A stretch of DNA of 64,000 nt from Nocardioides deserti. GTDB taxonomy: Bacteria > Actinomycetota > Actinomycetes > Propionibacteriales > Nocardioidaceae. Of the stretch, positions 9,951-17,885 are shown piece after piece; position 1 is the stretch's first letter, and every line of letters starts with the position of its first letter. Below the pieces are notes generated by a model that was not told the DNA's origin, ran no database searches, and saw only the letters and a program-made list of their open reading frames with translations. The position numbers and the translations under genes were made by a program. The stretch spans positions 34,361 through 98,360 of the forward strand of contig NZ_JACMYC010000009.1 of assembly GCF_014266025.1 (NCBI RefSeq), written 5' to 3'.

Positions 9951-10768
9951 GACTTCCTCCAGTAGACGCCGGCCCAGTCGATGGTCTCGATGGGGTCGGT
10001 GATGCCGTGGGCGTCGCGGAAGTCGTGGATGGCCTGCGCGCAGGCCGGCACGGCGCCGTAGTCGTCGACGATGACGTAGCCGCCCGGGGAGACCTTGTCG
10101 TAGAGCGCGTCGAGGGCGTCCATGGTCGAGGAGTACATGTCGCCGTCGAGCCGCAGCACCGCCAGCCGCTCGATCGGGGCGGTCGGCAGCGTGTCGCTGA
10201 ACCAGCCCTTGAGGAACTTCACCTGCCCGTCGAGCAGGTCGTAGCGGCGGAAGTTGTCCTGCACCTGCTCGACCGAGATCGCCAGCTCGTCGCGCGTGTG
10301 GTGCTGGTCGCCGGCGTCGGCCTCGAAGCGGCCGTCCGGCGCGGGCAGGCCCTCGAAGGAGTCCGCCACCCACACGGTCCGCGAGGTGTCCCCGTGCGCC
10401 TTGAGCACCGCGCGCATGTAGATGCACGAGCCGCCGCGCCAGGCGCCGGTCTCGATGAGGTCGCCCGGTACGCCGTCGGTGATGACGCTCTCGACGCAGG
10501 CTCGCACGTTGGCGAGCCGCTTCATGCCGATCATCGTCTCGGCGTCGGCCGGCCAGTCCCGGCCCTCCTCGCGGCGGCCGGCGTCGAACTCCCCCGCCTC
10601 GACCATCCGCACGTCGCGGCCCTTCATCGCGCGCCGCACGAGGTCCCACAGGTAGGACTCGTAGGAGCGGGACGGCAGCTTGACCGTCACGTTGCGTCCT
10701 TCGAACCCGTAGCGCGTGAGCATCTTCGCCATCAGGTCGAGGTACAGGTCGGCCGCGGGGTTCGTCAC
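9947..10768 (-). CDS. TylF/MycF-type O-methyltransferase
   Basis: 273 residues. The TylF signature is clear: GVPGDLIETGAWRGGSCIYMR, VWVADSFEGLP, FLKGWFSDTLP and the metal-binding LDGDMYSSTMDALDALYDKV, GGYVIVDDYG. Family members methylate sugar hydroxyls of natural products and glycans using SAM and Mg2+. The GTG at 10768 fits family length; an upstream start would add a low-complexity leader. It begins a cassette with a coiled-coil protein and an ATP-grasp enzyme, and no glycosyltransferase or PKS/NRPS gene is nearby, so the substrate is open. Confidence 0.9.
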   Translation of the reverse strand: MTNPAADLYLDLMAKMLTRYGFEGRNVTVKLPSRSYESYLWDLVRRAMKGRDVRMVEAGEFDAGRREEGRDWPADAETMIGMKRLANVRACVESVITDGVPGDLIETGAWRGGSCIYMRAVLKAHGDTSRTVWVADSFEGLPAPDGRFEADAGDQHHTRDELAISVEQVQDNFRRYDLLDGQVKFLKGWFSDTLPTAPIERLAVLRLDGDMYSSTMDALDALYDKVSPGGYVIVDDYGAVPACAQAIHDFRDAHGITDPIETIDWAGVYWRKS

Positions 10769-10857
10769 GGCGCCGACCTTAGGGGACGGCCCGGCCCGGA
10801 CCGCGCCGACCTGCGGCACAGCCCGCCCGGGACGCCCGTCGGGGTGGTCCGGAGCTG

Positions 10858-11136
10858 TCAGCAGCCCCCGGCGACGGCCGGGATGACCGAGACCTGGCTG
10901 CCGTCGGGCGTGGGCGTCGCGAGGTCGTCGAGGAAGCGGACGTCGTCGTTGCCGACATACACGTTGACGAACCGGCGCAGCGCGCCGTTGTCGTCCAGGA
11001 TGCGCCCCTTGATGCCGGCGTAGTGGGTGTCGAGGTCGTCGAGGACCTCGCTGAGGGTGGCGCCGGTGGCGGTCACCTCGGAGGCGCCGTCGGTGTAGGT
11101 GCGCAGGATCGTCGGGATCCGGACGGAGACGCTCAT
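10858..11136 (-). CDS. cysO: MoaD/ThiS-family sulfur carrier protein, CysO-like
   Basis: 92 residues, ubiquitin-like fold. The N-terminus (SVRIPTILRTYT) and C-terminus (VSVIPAVAGG) match mycobacterial CysO, which carries a thiocarboxylate for CysM-dependent cysteine synthesis. An oddity: the reading frame encodes one more residue, so the protein ends Gly-Gly-Cys rather than Gly-Gly; the thiocarboxylate can only form after that Cys is removed, as a Mec-type JAMM protease would do. It follows thrC by 29 nt and probably shares its SAM riboswitch leader. cysM and mec are not in the window. Confidence 0.85.
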   Translation of the reverse strand: MSVSVRIPTILRTYTDGASEVTATGATLSEVLDDLDTHYAGIKGRILDDNGALRRFVNVYVGNDDVRFLDDLATPTPDGSQVSVIPAVAGGC

Positions 11137-11165
11137 GGGTGGGCTCCTGGGGTCGTCGGGGCTGG

Positions 11166-12446
11166 TCAGGCCAGGCCGGTGGCGGCGAAGGCGGCGTACG
11201 ACGGCGCGATGGTCGCGACCGGTCCGACCGAGCCGGCGACCGCGTCGAGGGTCTTGAGGCCGTGGCCGGTGTTGATGACGACGGTCTCGAGCTCGGGGTC
11301 GAGCTGGCCGGACTCGACGAGCTTCTTCAGCACGCCGACCGTGGTGCCACCGGCGGTCTCGGTGAAGATCCCCTCGGTGCGGGCCAGCAGCACGATCGCC
11401 TCGCGGACCTCGTCGTCGGTGACGTCCTCGACCGCGCCGCCGGTCTGCCGGCAGACGTCGAGCACGTAGATGCCGTCGGCGGGGTTGCCGATGGCCAGGC
11501 TCTTGGCGATGGTGTCCGGCTTGACCGGGCGGATCGCGTCGACGCCGGCCTTGTAGGCGACCGAGACCGGGGAGCAGCCGGCGGCCTGTGCGCCGTACAC
11601 CTTGTAGGGCTTGTCCTCGACCAGGCCGAGGGTGATCAGCTCCTGGAACGCCTTGTGCACCTTCGTCAGCTGCGAGCCGCTGGCCACGGGGATCACGATC
11701 TGGTCCGGCAGCCGCCAGCCGAGCTGCTCGGCGATCTCGTAGCCGAGCGTCTTGGAGCCCTCGGCGTAGTAGGGGCGGACGTTGACGTTGACGAACGCCC
11801 AGCCGTCCTCCTCGCCCGCGATCTCCGAGGCCAGCTTGTTGACGTCGTCGTAGTTGCCCTCCACGGCGACCAGCGACTCGGTGAAGACCGCGGAGTTGAC
11901 CTGCTTGGGCTGCTCGAGGTTGCTCGGGATGAAGACGACGGTCTTCATGCCGGCCCGGGCGCCGGCGGCGGCGACCGCGTTGGCGAGGTTGCCGGTGCTC
12001 GGACAGGCGAAGACCTTGCTGCCCAGCTCGCGGGCCGCGCTCAGCGCGCACGCCACGACCCGGTCCTTGAAGGAGTTCGTCGGGTTGGTGGAGTCGTCCT
12101 TGACCCAGAGCCTGGTCAGCCCGAGCTCGGCGGCGAGGTTCTTGGCCTCCAGCAGCCGGGTGAAGCCGGGCTCGGTGTTGGGGCTGGTCTCGATGTCGGT
12201 CGGCACCGGCAGCAGCGCCTTGTAGCGCCAGATGTTGCGGGGACCGGCCTCGATCTCCTCGCGGGTGACCTGTGGGAAGTCGTAGGCGATCTCCAGCGGC
12301 CCGAAGCACTCGCTGCACGCGTAGTGCGGGCCGAGCTCGACCTCGTGGCCGCACTCGCGGCAGGAGAGGGCCCGGGCGTTCCCGAACGCCCCCTCGCGGA
12401 CTCCCGACTCCTGGGCATCCTGGGACTCGACAACGGCAGCGCTCAT
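11166..12446 (-). CDS. thrC: Threonine synthase
   Basis: 426 residues, PLP enzyme converting O-phosphohomoserine to threonine. The N-terminal zinc-ribbon-like CRECG...CSECFGP, the PLP-lysine stretch NPTNSFKDR, STGNLANAVAA and IPVASGSQLTK are all present. ATG at 12446 has a strong Shine-Dalgarno AAGGAGG five nt upstream, which directly abuts the 3' arm of the S-box P1 helix. It forms a two-gene unit with cysO. Expression is likely SAM-responsive. Confidence 0.95.
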   Translation of the reverse strand: MSAAVVESQDAQESGVREGAFGNARALSCRECGHEVELGPHYACSECFGPLEIAYDFPQVTREEIEAGPRNIWRYKALLPVPTDIETSPNTEPGFTRLLEAKNLAAELGLTRLWVKDDSTNPTNSFKDRVVACALSAARELGSKVFACPSTGNLANAVAAAGARAGMKTVVFIPSNLEQPKQVNSAVFTESLVAVEGNYDDVNKLASEIAGEEDGWAFVNVNVRPYYAEGSKTLGYEIAEQLGWRLPDQIVIPVASGSQLTKVHKAFQELITLGLVEDKPYKVYGAQAAGCSPVSVAYKAGVDAIRPVKPDTIAKSLAIGNPADGIYVLDVCRQTGGAVEDVTDDEVREAIVLLARTEGIFTETAGGTTVGVLKKLVESGQLDPELETVVINTGHGLKTLDAVAGSVGPVATIAPSYAAFAATGLA

Positions 12447-12459
12447 GACCGACCTCCTT

Positions 12460-12600
12460 CTCATCTTCCCCGGGTCACGACGGTCGTGCCGGGCGGAATT
12501 GGCACCGTTACCGACGACCGTCCCGGATCTGCCGGGGGCGGAGGCGCGTTGGCGGTTGCCGGGACTTCACAGGGCCGTTCCCTCTGTCCCTCTGGATGAG
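12460..12600 (-). promoter_or_regulatory. SAM-I (S-box) riboswitch upstream of thrC
   Basis: On the minus strand the leader contains the S-box core: CTCATC, then CAGAGGGACAGAGGGA, GGCCCTGTGAAGTCCCGG, CAACC, and about 50 nt later GGTGCCAATTCC. P1 can form between CTCATC (complement of 12595-12600) and GATGAG (complement of 12460-12465). The 3' arm of P1 touches the thrC Shine-Dalgarno without a gap, so control is likely translational. A small hairpin (CTGTTCGGGACAG) just upstream at 12601-12613 may belong to the transcript start. Together with the inverted repeat at 12683-12776 this accounts for most of the 379-base gene-free gap 12447-12825. Confidence 0.9.
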
Positions 12601-12682
12601 CTGTCCCGAACAGTACGTCGCTGCGTCCCAGTCCGTGAAACCGGGTCCCGCGATGTGGACTCAGACGGGGCAGCGGCGGGGT

Positions 12683-12776
12683 GCAGGCGTACCACCAATA
12701 GGTGGTACGTAGGACGTTCTGGGGCATCGCATCGGCCCAGAACGTCAGGCGTCACACCCATTGGTGGCACGCCTGC
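12683..12776. repeat. 94-nt compound inverted repeat between thrC and otsB
   Basis: Outer arms 12683-12698 and 12761-12776 pair at 15 of 16 positions (GCAGGCGTACCACCAA). Two further hairpins are nested inside: GTACCACCAA with TAGGTGGTAC at 12689-12708, and GACGTTCTGG with CCAGAACGTC at 12713-12746. No coding frame or family match is recognised. It may terminate otsB transcripts or be a small mobile palindromic element. Confidence 0.7.
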
Positions 12777-12825
12777 GCTCCTGGGCTTCCACCCACGCTT
12801 CTGGGCCTCTGCACCTGGGGCAGGG

Positions 12826-13665
12826 CTACCGGGCGCGGGCGTCGGCGGCGAGGCGGCGGAGCAGGTCGAGGACGCCCTCGGGGCCGTGGACGACGACGTC
12901 GGCGCGGTCGACGAGGGCGCTGACCTCGTCGGAGGCGGAGCAGACGAGCAGGGTGGGCAGGCCGTCCTTGCCCAGGGCGCTGACGGCGTCGAAGGCCTCG
13001 AGGTCGCCGAGGTCGTCGCCGGCGAAGAGGAAGGCGCCCGCGCCGACCTCGGCGGCGAGCGCGTCGACGGCCTTGCCCTTGTCCATGCCGGGGGCGCGGA
13101 CCTCGATGACGTTGCGGCCGGGCTCGAGCACCAGGCCGTTGCGGGCGGCGAGGTCGCGCAGCACCGGCAGCAGCCGCTCGAAGGCGCCGGCGGGGTCGGG
13201 CAGCCGGCGGGTGTGGACGGCATGGGCGAGGCCCTTGTCCTCGACCCAGGCGTCGGCGGCGTCGGCCTGGCGCAGCGCGCGCGGGAGGTCGCGGAGGAAC
13301 GTCGCCAGGCCGTGCGGCGGGCGCGGGGAGACGATCCGGCGGCGGGTGGAGGACCACCGCTCGTTGCCGTACTGCCCGAAGAGGTAGAGCTCCTTGCCGG
13401 CGTCGCCGATCGCGTTGCCGACCGCCTCGAGCCCGCCGAGGTCGAGCGCCTGCCGGGCCGGCCGGCCGGTGACGACCGCGATGGCGGCGACGACCCCGGC
13501 GAGGTCGACGAGCACCTCGCCGGCCTCGGGGTGGATGTGTGCCTGGGTCGGGTCGTCGACGATCGGGGACAGCGTCCCGTCGAAGTCGAGGCCGATGACG
13601 GCGCGGTCCGCGGCGCGCACGAACGCGGCGTACTTCTGCTTCCCCTCGGCCGAGGTGAACTCCAT
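12826..13665 (-). CDS. otsB: Trehalose-6-phosphate phosphatase
   Basis: 279 residues, HAD-superfamily phosphatase of the trehalose pathway. Motif I DFDGTLSPI (residues 27-35), motif II VVTGRPAR, and the C-terminal GDDLGDLEAF are intact. The enzyme removes phosphate from trehalose 6-phosphate made by OtsA, whose gene lies about 5 kb away on the other strand. ATG at 13665 gives the usual OtsB length. Confidence 0.94.
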   Translation of the reverse strand: MEFTSAEGKQKYAAFVRAADRAVIGLDFDGTLSPIVDDPTQAHIHPEAGEVLVDLAGVVAAIAVVTGRPARQALDLGGLEAVGNAIGDAGKELYLFGQYGNERWSSTRRRIVSPRPPHGLATFLRDLPRALRQADAADAWVEDKGLAHAVHTRRLPDPAGAFERLLPVLRDLAARNGLVLEPGRNVIEVRAPGMDKGKAVDALAAEVGAGAFLFAGDDLGDLEAFDAVSALGKDGLPTLLVCSASDEVSALVDRADVVVHGPEGVLDLLRRLAADARAR

Positions 13666-13751
13666 GCCCGTCAGGTTCCCAGACCGGCGGCCCGGTCACA
13701 CGTGGGGCGGCTCACCGGCTGGGACGGAGCGGCCGGGACGCAGCGGCAGAG

Positions 13752-14264
13752 TCAGTCGAGCGGGCCGGTGAGGATGATCGTGAGCCGGTCGAGCCGCATC
13801 GGGTCGACGGCGGGCATGGTGCGCTCGATGCCCAGGTCGAGGGCGAGCAGCTTCGCGGCGCGCTCGAGGCGCGGCGGGAAGTAGACGGTGGTGGCCGGGA
13901 TCGTGCCGACCCAGTTGTCGGAGCCGACGACCTGCCACCCGGCCTGACCGGCCTGGTCGGCGACGGTGCCGGCGAGCCGGGTGATGCCGGAGTTGTTGTA
14001 GACCTCGACGTAGACCTTGGCGCGCTGCACCGGCGGCTTGGCCGGCTTCGGCTTGCCGGTGGGCTCGGCGGAGGCGGTAGGCGTGGGCTTCGCGGTCTCC
14101 TCGACCGAGATCGTGGTGATCTCCCGCTCGGTCGGCTCGCCGCCGCGGGTGGCGACGAAGGCGATGGCGGCCATGGCGACCGCGACGATGCTGAGCATCA
14201 CGACCGGCGAGGGGAAGACGACGCCGCGCTGATCGCGGTGGCGGGCGGTGCGCGGGGCGGCCAC
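13752..14264 (-). CDS. LytR C-terminal domain (LytR_C) membrane protein
   Basis: 170 residues: a short cytoplasmic N-terminus, one transmembrane helix at about 18-37, a Pro/Lys/Thr linker, and an extracellular LytR_C domain (VYVEVYNNSGITRLAGTVADQ to LTIILTGPLD). LytR_C domains are found in cell-envelope proteins but the precise role of these short forms is unknown. GTG at 14264 lies 5 nt after the DUF3263 stop, and this pairing is common in actinobacteria. Confidence 0.85.
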   Translation of the reverse strand: MAAPRTARHRDQRGVVFPSPVVMLSIVAVAMAAIAFVATRGGEPTEREITTISVEETAKPTPTASAEPTGKPKPAKPPVQRAKVYVEVYNNSGITRLAGTVADQAGQAGWQVVGSDNWVGTIPATTVYFPPRLERAAKLLALDLGIERTMPAVDPMRLDRLTIILTGPLD

Positions 14265-14269
14265 GGCGC

Positions 14270-14566
14270 TCAGACCTCGAAGCCGAGGCGGCGGGCTGAG
14301 CGCTGGCGCTGGCGCTGCGACCGCAGCCGACGCAGCCGGCGGACCAGCAGCGGGTCGGCCTCGAGCGCCTCGGGACGGTCGATGAGCGCGTTGAGCACCT
14401 GGTAGTAGCGGGTGGAGCTCATGTCGAACTTCTCGCGGACCGCGGTCTCCTTCGCGCCGGCGTACTTCCACCACTGGCGCTCGAACTCGAGGATCTCTCG
14501 GTCGCGGTCGCTCAGGGTCGGCGTGGCCCCGGCCTCGTGGCCGTCGAGGGCGTTCGCGGCGTCCAT
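14270..14566 (-). CDS. DUF3263 family protein
   Basis: 98 residues. The actinobacterial DUF3263 core is plain: LSDRDREILEFERQWWKYAG, AKETAVREKFDMSSTRYYQVLN, RPEALEADPLLVRRLRRLR. The family looks like a helix-turn-helix protein and is nearly always next to a LytR_C protein, as here. A regulatory role is inferred. Two 8-nt direct repeats GTGTCCGA lie just upstream at about 14587-14604 in the gap shared with the divergent oxidoreductase. Confidence 0.9.
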   Translation of the reverse strand: MDAANALDGHEAGATPTLSDRDREILEFERQWWKYAGAKETAVREKFDMSSTRYYQVLNALIDRPEALEADPLLVRRLRRLRSQRQRQRSARRLGFEV

Positions 14567-14686
14567 GCGCAGTCTCCCGGGAGCTGGTGTCCGATGTGTG
14601 TCCGAACCTCACTCTAGGCGACGAACCACACCGGTGTCATTCGGCTCGCCAGACCCGTCCTGGCGTGTTGTGGGAGTCTCTCCGCC

Positions 14687-15718
14687 GTGACTGACCCAGC
14701 CGCGAACGAGCCCGCCGCACCGACCCGCTGGGGCATCCTCGCCACCGGCAAGATCGCCCACACCTTCGCCCGCGACCTCGCGCTCGTGCCCGACGCCGAG
14801 CTGGTCGCCGTCGGGTCGCGGCGGGGCGAGGCCGCCGAGGCGTTCGCGACCGAGCACGGCGGCCGGCCGCACGCGTCGTACGAGGCGCTCGTCGCGGACC
14901 CCGACGTCGAGGTCGTGTACGTCGCCAGCCCGCACGCCCTGCACCTCGAGCACGCCCGAATGGCCTTCGAGGCCGGCAAGCACGTGCTGTGCGAGAAGCC
15001 GTTGACGCTCACCACCGCCGACGCCGAGGAGATGGTGCGCCTGGCCCGGCAGCACGACCGCTTCCTCATGGAGGCCATGTGGACCGCATGCCACCCGCTC
15101 GTTCGCGCGGTCGTCGACCAGGTGCGCTCGGGCCGGTTCGGCACCCCGCGGCACCTGCACGCCGAGCTCGGGTTCCGGGTCGACGCCGGGCCCGACGACC
15201 GCATGTTCGACCCGTCCCTCGGCGCGAGCGCGCTGCTCGACATGGGGGTCTACCCGCTGACCTTCGCCCACCTCGTCCTCGGCGAGGCCGAGCAGCTGAG
15301 GGCCACCGCGGCGCTGTCGGACCGCGGGATCGACCTCGACGTCGCGGTCAGCGGCCGCTACCCCGGCGGGGCGCTCGCCACGATGACCGCCTCGATGACG
15401 TCGTGGTCCTCCCGCGCCGCCGCGATCGCGACCGACCTCGGGCGGATCGACGTCCCCGACTTCCACCACCCGACCACCGCGACGTTCACGCCGTACGCCG
15501 ACGGCAGCACCAACGACGACGACCTGCGTCGGCAGCCGGTCGAGATCGTCGCCGACGACCCGGTCGTCGGGCGCGGCTACGGCAACGAGGTCGCCGAGGT
15601 GGGGCGCTGCCTGCGCGCGGGCCTCCGCGAGAGCCCGTGGGTCCCGCACGACCAGACGCTCACGCTGATGCGGCAGATGGACACGATCCGCGCGCAGGTC
15701 GGCGTGGACTTCGGCTGA
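14687..15718 (+). CDS. Gfo/Idh/MocA-family NAD(P)-dependent oxidoreductase
   Basis: 343 residues. An N-terminal Rossmann fold (WGILATGKIAHTFARDL) is followed by the CEKPLTLTTADAEEM motif with the family Lys, and a C-terminal alpha/beta domain starting FRVDAGPDDRMFDPSLGASALLDMGVYPLTF. The D-x-G-x-Y segment resembles dihydrodiol/xylose-type dehydrogenases. It probably oxidises a sugar or inositol derivative; the substrate cannot be assigned. GTG at 14687. It is alone on its strand, converging on the response regulator gene 15 nt away. Confidence 0.9.
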   Translation: MTDPAANEPAAPTRWGILATGKIAHTFARDLALVPDAELVAVGSRRGEAAEAFATEHGGRPHASYEALVADPDVEVVYVASPHALHLEHARMAFEAGKHVLCEKPLTLTTADAEEMVRLARQHDRFLMEAMWTACHPLVRAVVDQVRSGRFGTPRHLHAELGFRVDAGPDDRMFDPSLGASALLDMGVYPLTFAHLVLGEAEQLRATAALSDRGIDLDVAVSGRYPGGALATMTASMTSWSSRAAAIATDLGRIDVPDFHHPTTATFTPYADGSTNDDDLRRQPVEIVADDPVVGRGYGNEVAEVGRCLRAGLRESPWVPHDQTLTLMRQMDTIRAQVGVDFG

Positions 15719-15733
15719 CGCCGGCGCCCCGGC

Positions 15734-16381
15734 TCAGCGCGCCGACCGGAGGAACCGCACCACGGCTGCCACCCGGCGGTGGGCGGTGTCGTCGTCGGGG
15801 CTGAGCCCGAGCTTGGCGAAGATCCGCTGGGTGTGCTTCTCGACGGCGCCGCCGGTGACGACCATGGCCTCGGCGATCGCGCTGTTGGACCGGCCCTCGG
15901 CCATCAGCGCCAGCACCTCGTGCTCGCGCGGGGTGAGGGCGGCGAGAGGGTCGCGGCGGGCGCCCATCAGCCGCCGCACGACCTGCGGGTCCAGCGCGGT
16001 GCCGCCGCGGGAGACCGTGTCGAGCGCGGACGCGAGCTCGTCGAGGTCCGCGACGCGGTCCTTGAGCAGGTAGCCGACCCCGCCCTCGGCGGCCGCGAGC
16101 AGGTCCTCGGCGTAGGCGACCTCGACGTACTGGGAGAGCACCAGCAGCCGCGCCTCCGGCCACGCCCGGCGCACCTCGACCGCCGCGCGCAGCCCCTCGT
16201 CGGTGTGGGTCGGCGGCATCCGCACGTCGACGATCCCGACGTCGGGCCGGTGCTCCAGCGTCGCTGCCACGAACGACGGCCCGTCGGCCACCGACGCCAC
16301 CACCTCGTGGCCGGCCTCGGCGAGCAGCAGCTGCAGCCCCTCGCGCAGCAGGAACGAGTCGTCCGCGACCACGATCCTCAC
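15734..16381 (-). CDS. NarL/LuxR-family response regulator
   Basis: 215 residues. The receiver domain has phospho-acceptor Asp52 in VDVRMPP, acidic residues ADD near the N-terminus and Lys107 in YLLKDR. The C-terminal LuxR helix-turn-helix reads LTPREHEVLALMAEGRSNSAI. It lies 43 nt after the histidine kinase gene and is its evident partner. The GTG at 16381 (VRIVVADDS) begins the conserved domain; longer in-frame extensions are not family-like. Confidence 0.92.
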   Translation of the reverse strand: MRIVVADDSFLLREGLQLLLAEAGHEVVASVADGPSFVAATLEHRPDVGIVDVRMPPTHTDEGLRAAVEVRRAWPEARLLVLSQYVEVAYAEDLLAAAEGGVGYLLKDRVADLDELASALDTVSRGGTALDPQVVRRLMGARRDPLAALTPREHEVLALMAEGRSNSAIAEAMVVTGGAVEKHTQRIFAKLGLSPDDDTAHRRVAAVVRFLRSAR

Positions 16382-16424
16382 GACGACCCCACCACGGACT
16401 CCACCGCCGACCTCACCCGTCGGC

Positions 16425-17720
16425 TCACCGCGCACCCGTCGGGACCGTCGCGGAGACCACGGTCGGGCCGCCGGCCGGCGACTCCAGCCCGAGCATGCCG
16501 TCGACGGCGAGCAACCGCTGGGCCAGTCCGGCCAGGCCGTGCCCCTTCGCCTCGTGCGCGCCGCCGACACCGTCGTCCTCGACGCGGACCAGCAGCGCGT
16601 CGCCGGTGTCCCGGACCCGCAGCCGGGCCGACGTCGCGCCGCTGTGCTTGGCGACGTTGGTGAGCGCCTCGCTGACGACGAAGTACGTCGCGGTCTCGAC
16701 GTGCGGCGGCAGGCCGTCCGGCACGTCGAGGTCGGCGTCGACCGGCACCGCGCTGCGGGCGGCGAGGTCCTCCAGGGCGACCCGGAGGCCGCGGTCGACG
16801 AGCAGCGGCGGGGCGATCCCGCGGGAGAGCGAGCGGAGCTCCCCGACGGTCTCGCCGACCTGGGCGAGCGCCTCCTCGATCGTCACCGCGGCCCGCGTGG
16901 GGTCCGACTCGAGCTGGCGGCGCGCCCGGCCGAGGTCCATGCCGAGGCGGACCATCCGCTGCTGCGGACCGTCGTGGATGTCGCGCTCGAGCCGCCGCAG
17001 GGACTCCGCCTCCGCGCGGCGCGCCGCGCTGCGGCCGGTCTCCACGCGGCGTACCTCCTGCTGGAGCTCGGCGCGGCTGCTCAGCAGCCCCCAGGCGAGG
17101 CTCGCGTGCAGCCCGGCGGCGACGCGCACCGCGGCCGGCAGGGTCAGCAGGGCGACGGCGCCGAGGACGGCGTTGAGCAGCGACTCGGCCGCCGCGCCGG
17201 AGCCGAGGCCGAGCAGCTCGGCCAGCCCGCGGCTGTCGGGGCCGTCGGGGAGCCACTGCTGCCAGAACCAGTAGGTCGCCCCGTTGAGCACCGCCGCCCA
17301 CCAGGTCACCGTCACCGCGAACGCGACGGTGCCGGTGGCCAGGCCGACGACGCTCCAGGTCAGGTCGAGCCAGGACTGCGGGTCGCGCAGCGGGGTGATC
17401 GTCCGGCGCAGCAGGCCGTCGCCCTCGCGCGGGCAGGCGTACGACGGGGTGGGGGCGTCGCGGCCGAGCATCGTGCGCAGGCGGTGCCGCTCGAGGCGGG
17501 CGAACCCGCGGGCCACCATCGCGGCCAGCGACAGCACCAGCACGCCGTACACGACGACGCTCAGGGCCGCGCCGACGCTGAGCAGCACGACCGCGAGCAC
17601 GAACGCCGGCAGGGCCAGGACGAAGGCGCTCAGCGCGTAGCCGCTGTCCAGCAGCGCGCGGCGCGCCAGCGACGGAGCGCGGGCGGTGTCGGTGGGGGTC
17701 ATCGCAACGGTGGTGGTCAT
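16425..17720 (-). CDS. NarL-type sensor histidine kinase
   Basis: 431 residues. The N-terminal half has about five transmembrane segments arranged as a putative membrane sensor. It is followed by HisKA_3 (RRLERDIHDGPQQRMVRLGM, phospho-His239) and HATPase (VSEALTNVAKHSGA, VEDDGVGG, GHGLAGLAQRL). It should phosphorylate the response regulator encoded next. The stimulus is unknown; location next to otsA does not by itself show osmotic sensing. Confidence 0.92.
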   Translation of the reverse strand: MTTTVAMTPTDTARAPSLARRALLDSGYALSAFVLALPAFVLAVVLLSVGAALSVVVYGVLVLSLAAMVARGFARLERHRLRTMLGRDAPTPSYACPREGDGLLRRTITPLRDPQSWLDLTWSVVGLATGTVAFAVTVTWWAAVLNGATYWFWQQWLPDGPDSRGLAELLGLGSGAAAESLLNAVLGAVALLTLPAAVRVAAGLHASLAWGLLSSRAELQQEVRRVETGRSAARRAEAESLRRLERDIHDGPQQRMVRLGMDLGRARRQLESDPTRAAVTIEEALAQVGETVGELRSLSRGIAPPLLVDRGLRVALEDLAARSAVPVDADLDVPDGLPPHVETATYFVVSEALTNVAKHSGATSARLRVRDTGDALLVRVEDDGVGGAHEAKGHGLAGLAQRLLAVDGMLGLESPAGGPTVVSATVPTGAR

Positions 17721-17885
17721 GGCTCCGAGCCTGGTGGGCCGAGCGGGCGCGCACGATCCTGCCAGCACGACGACCGGGGTGGGGCCAGCCCGACACCCTC
17801 CCGCCACCTCACCGACCGCCGACCTGTCGCCACCGACCTGCGAGTGCGACGGCTGCGTGTGGGGCACTCCCCTAGGGTGAGCACC

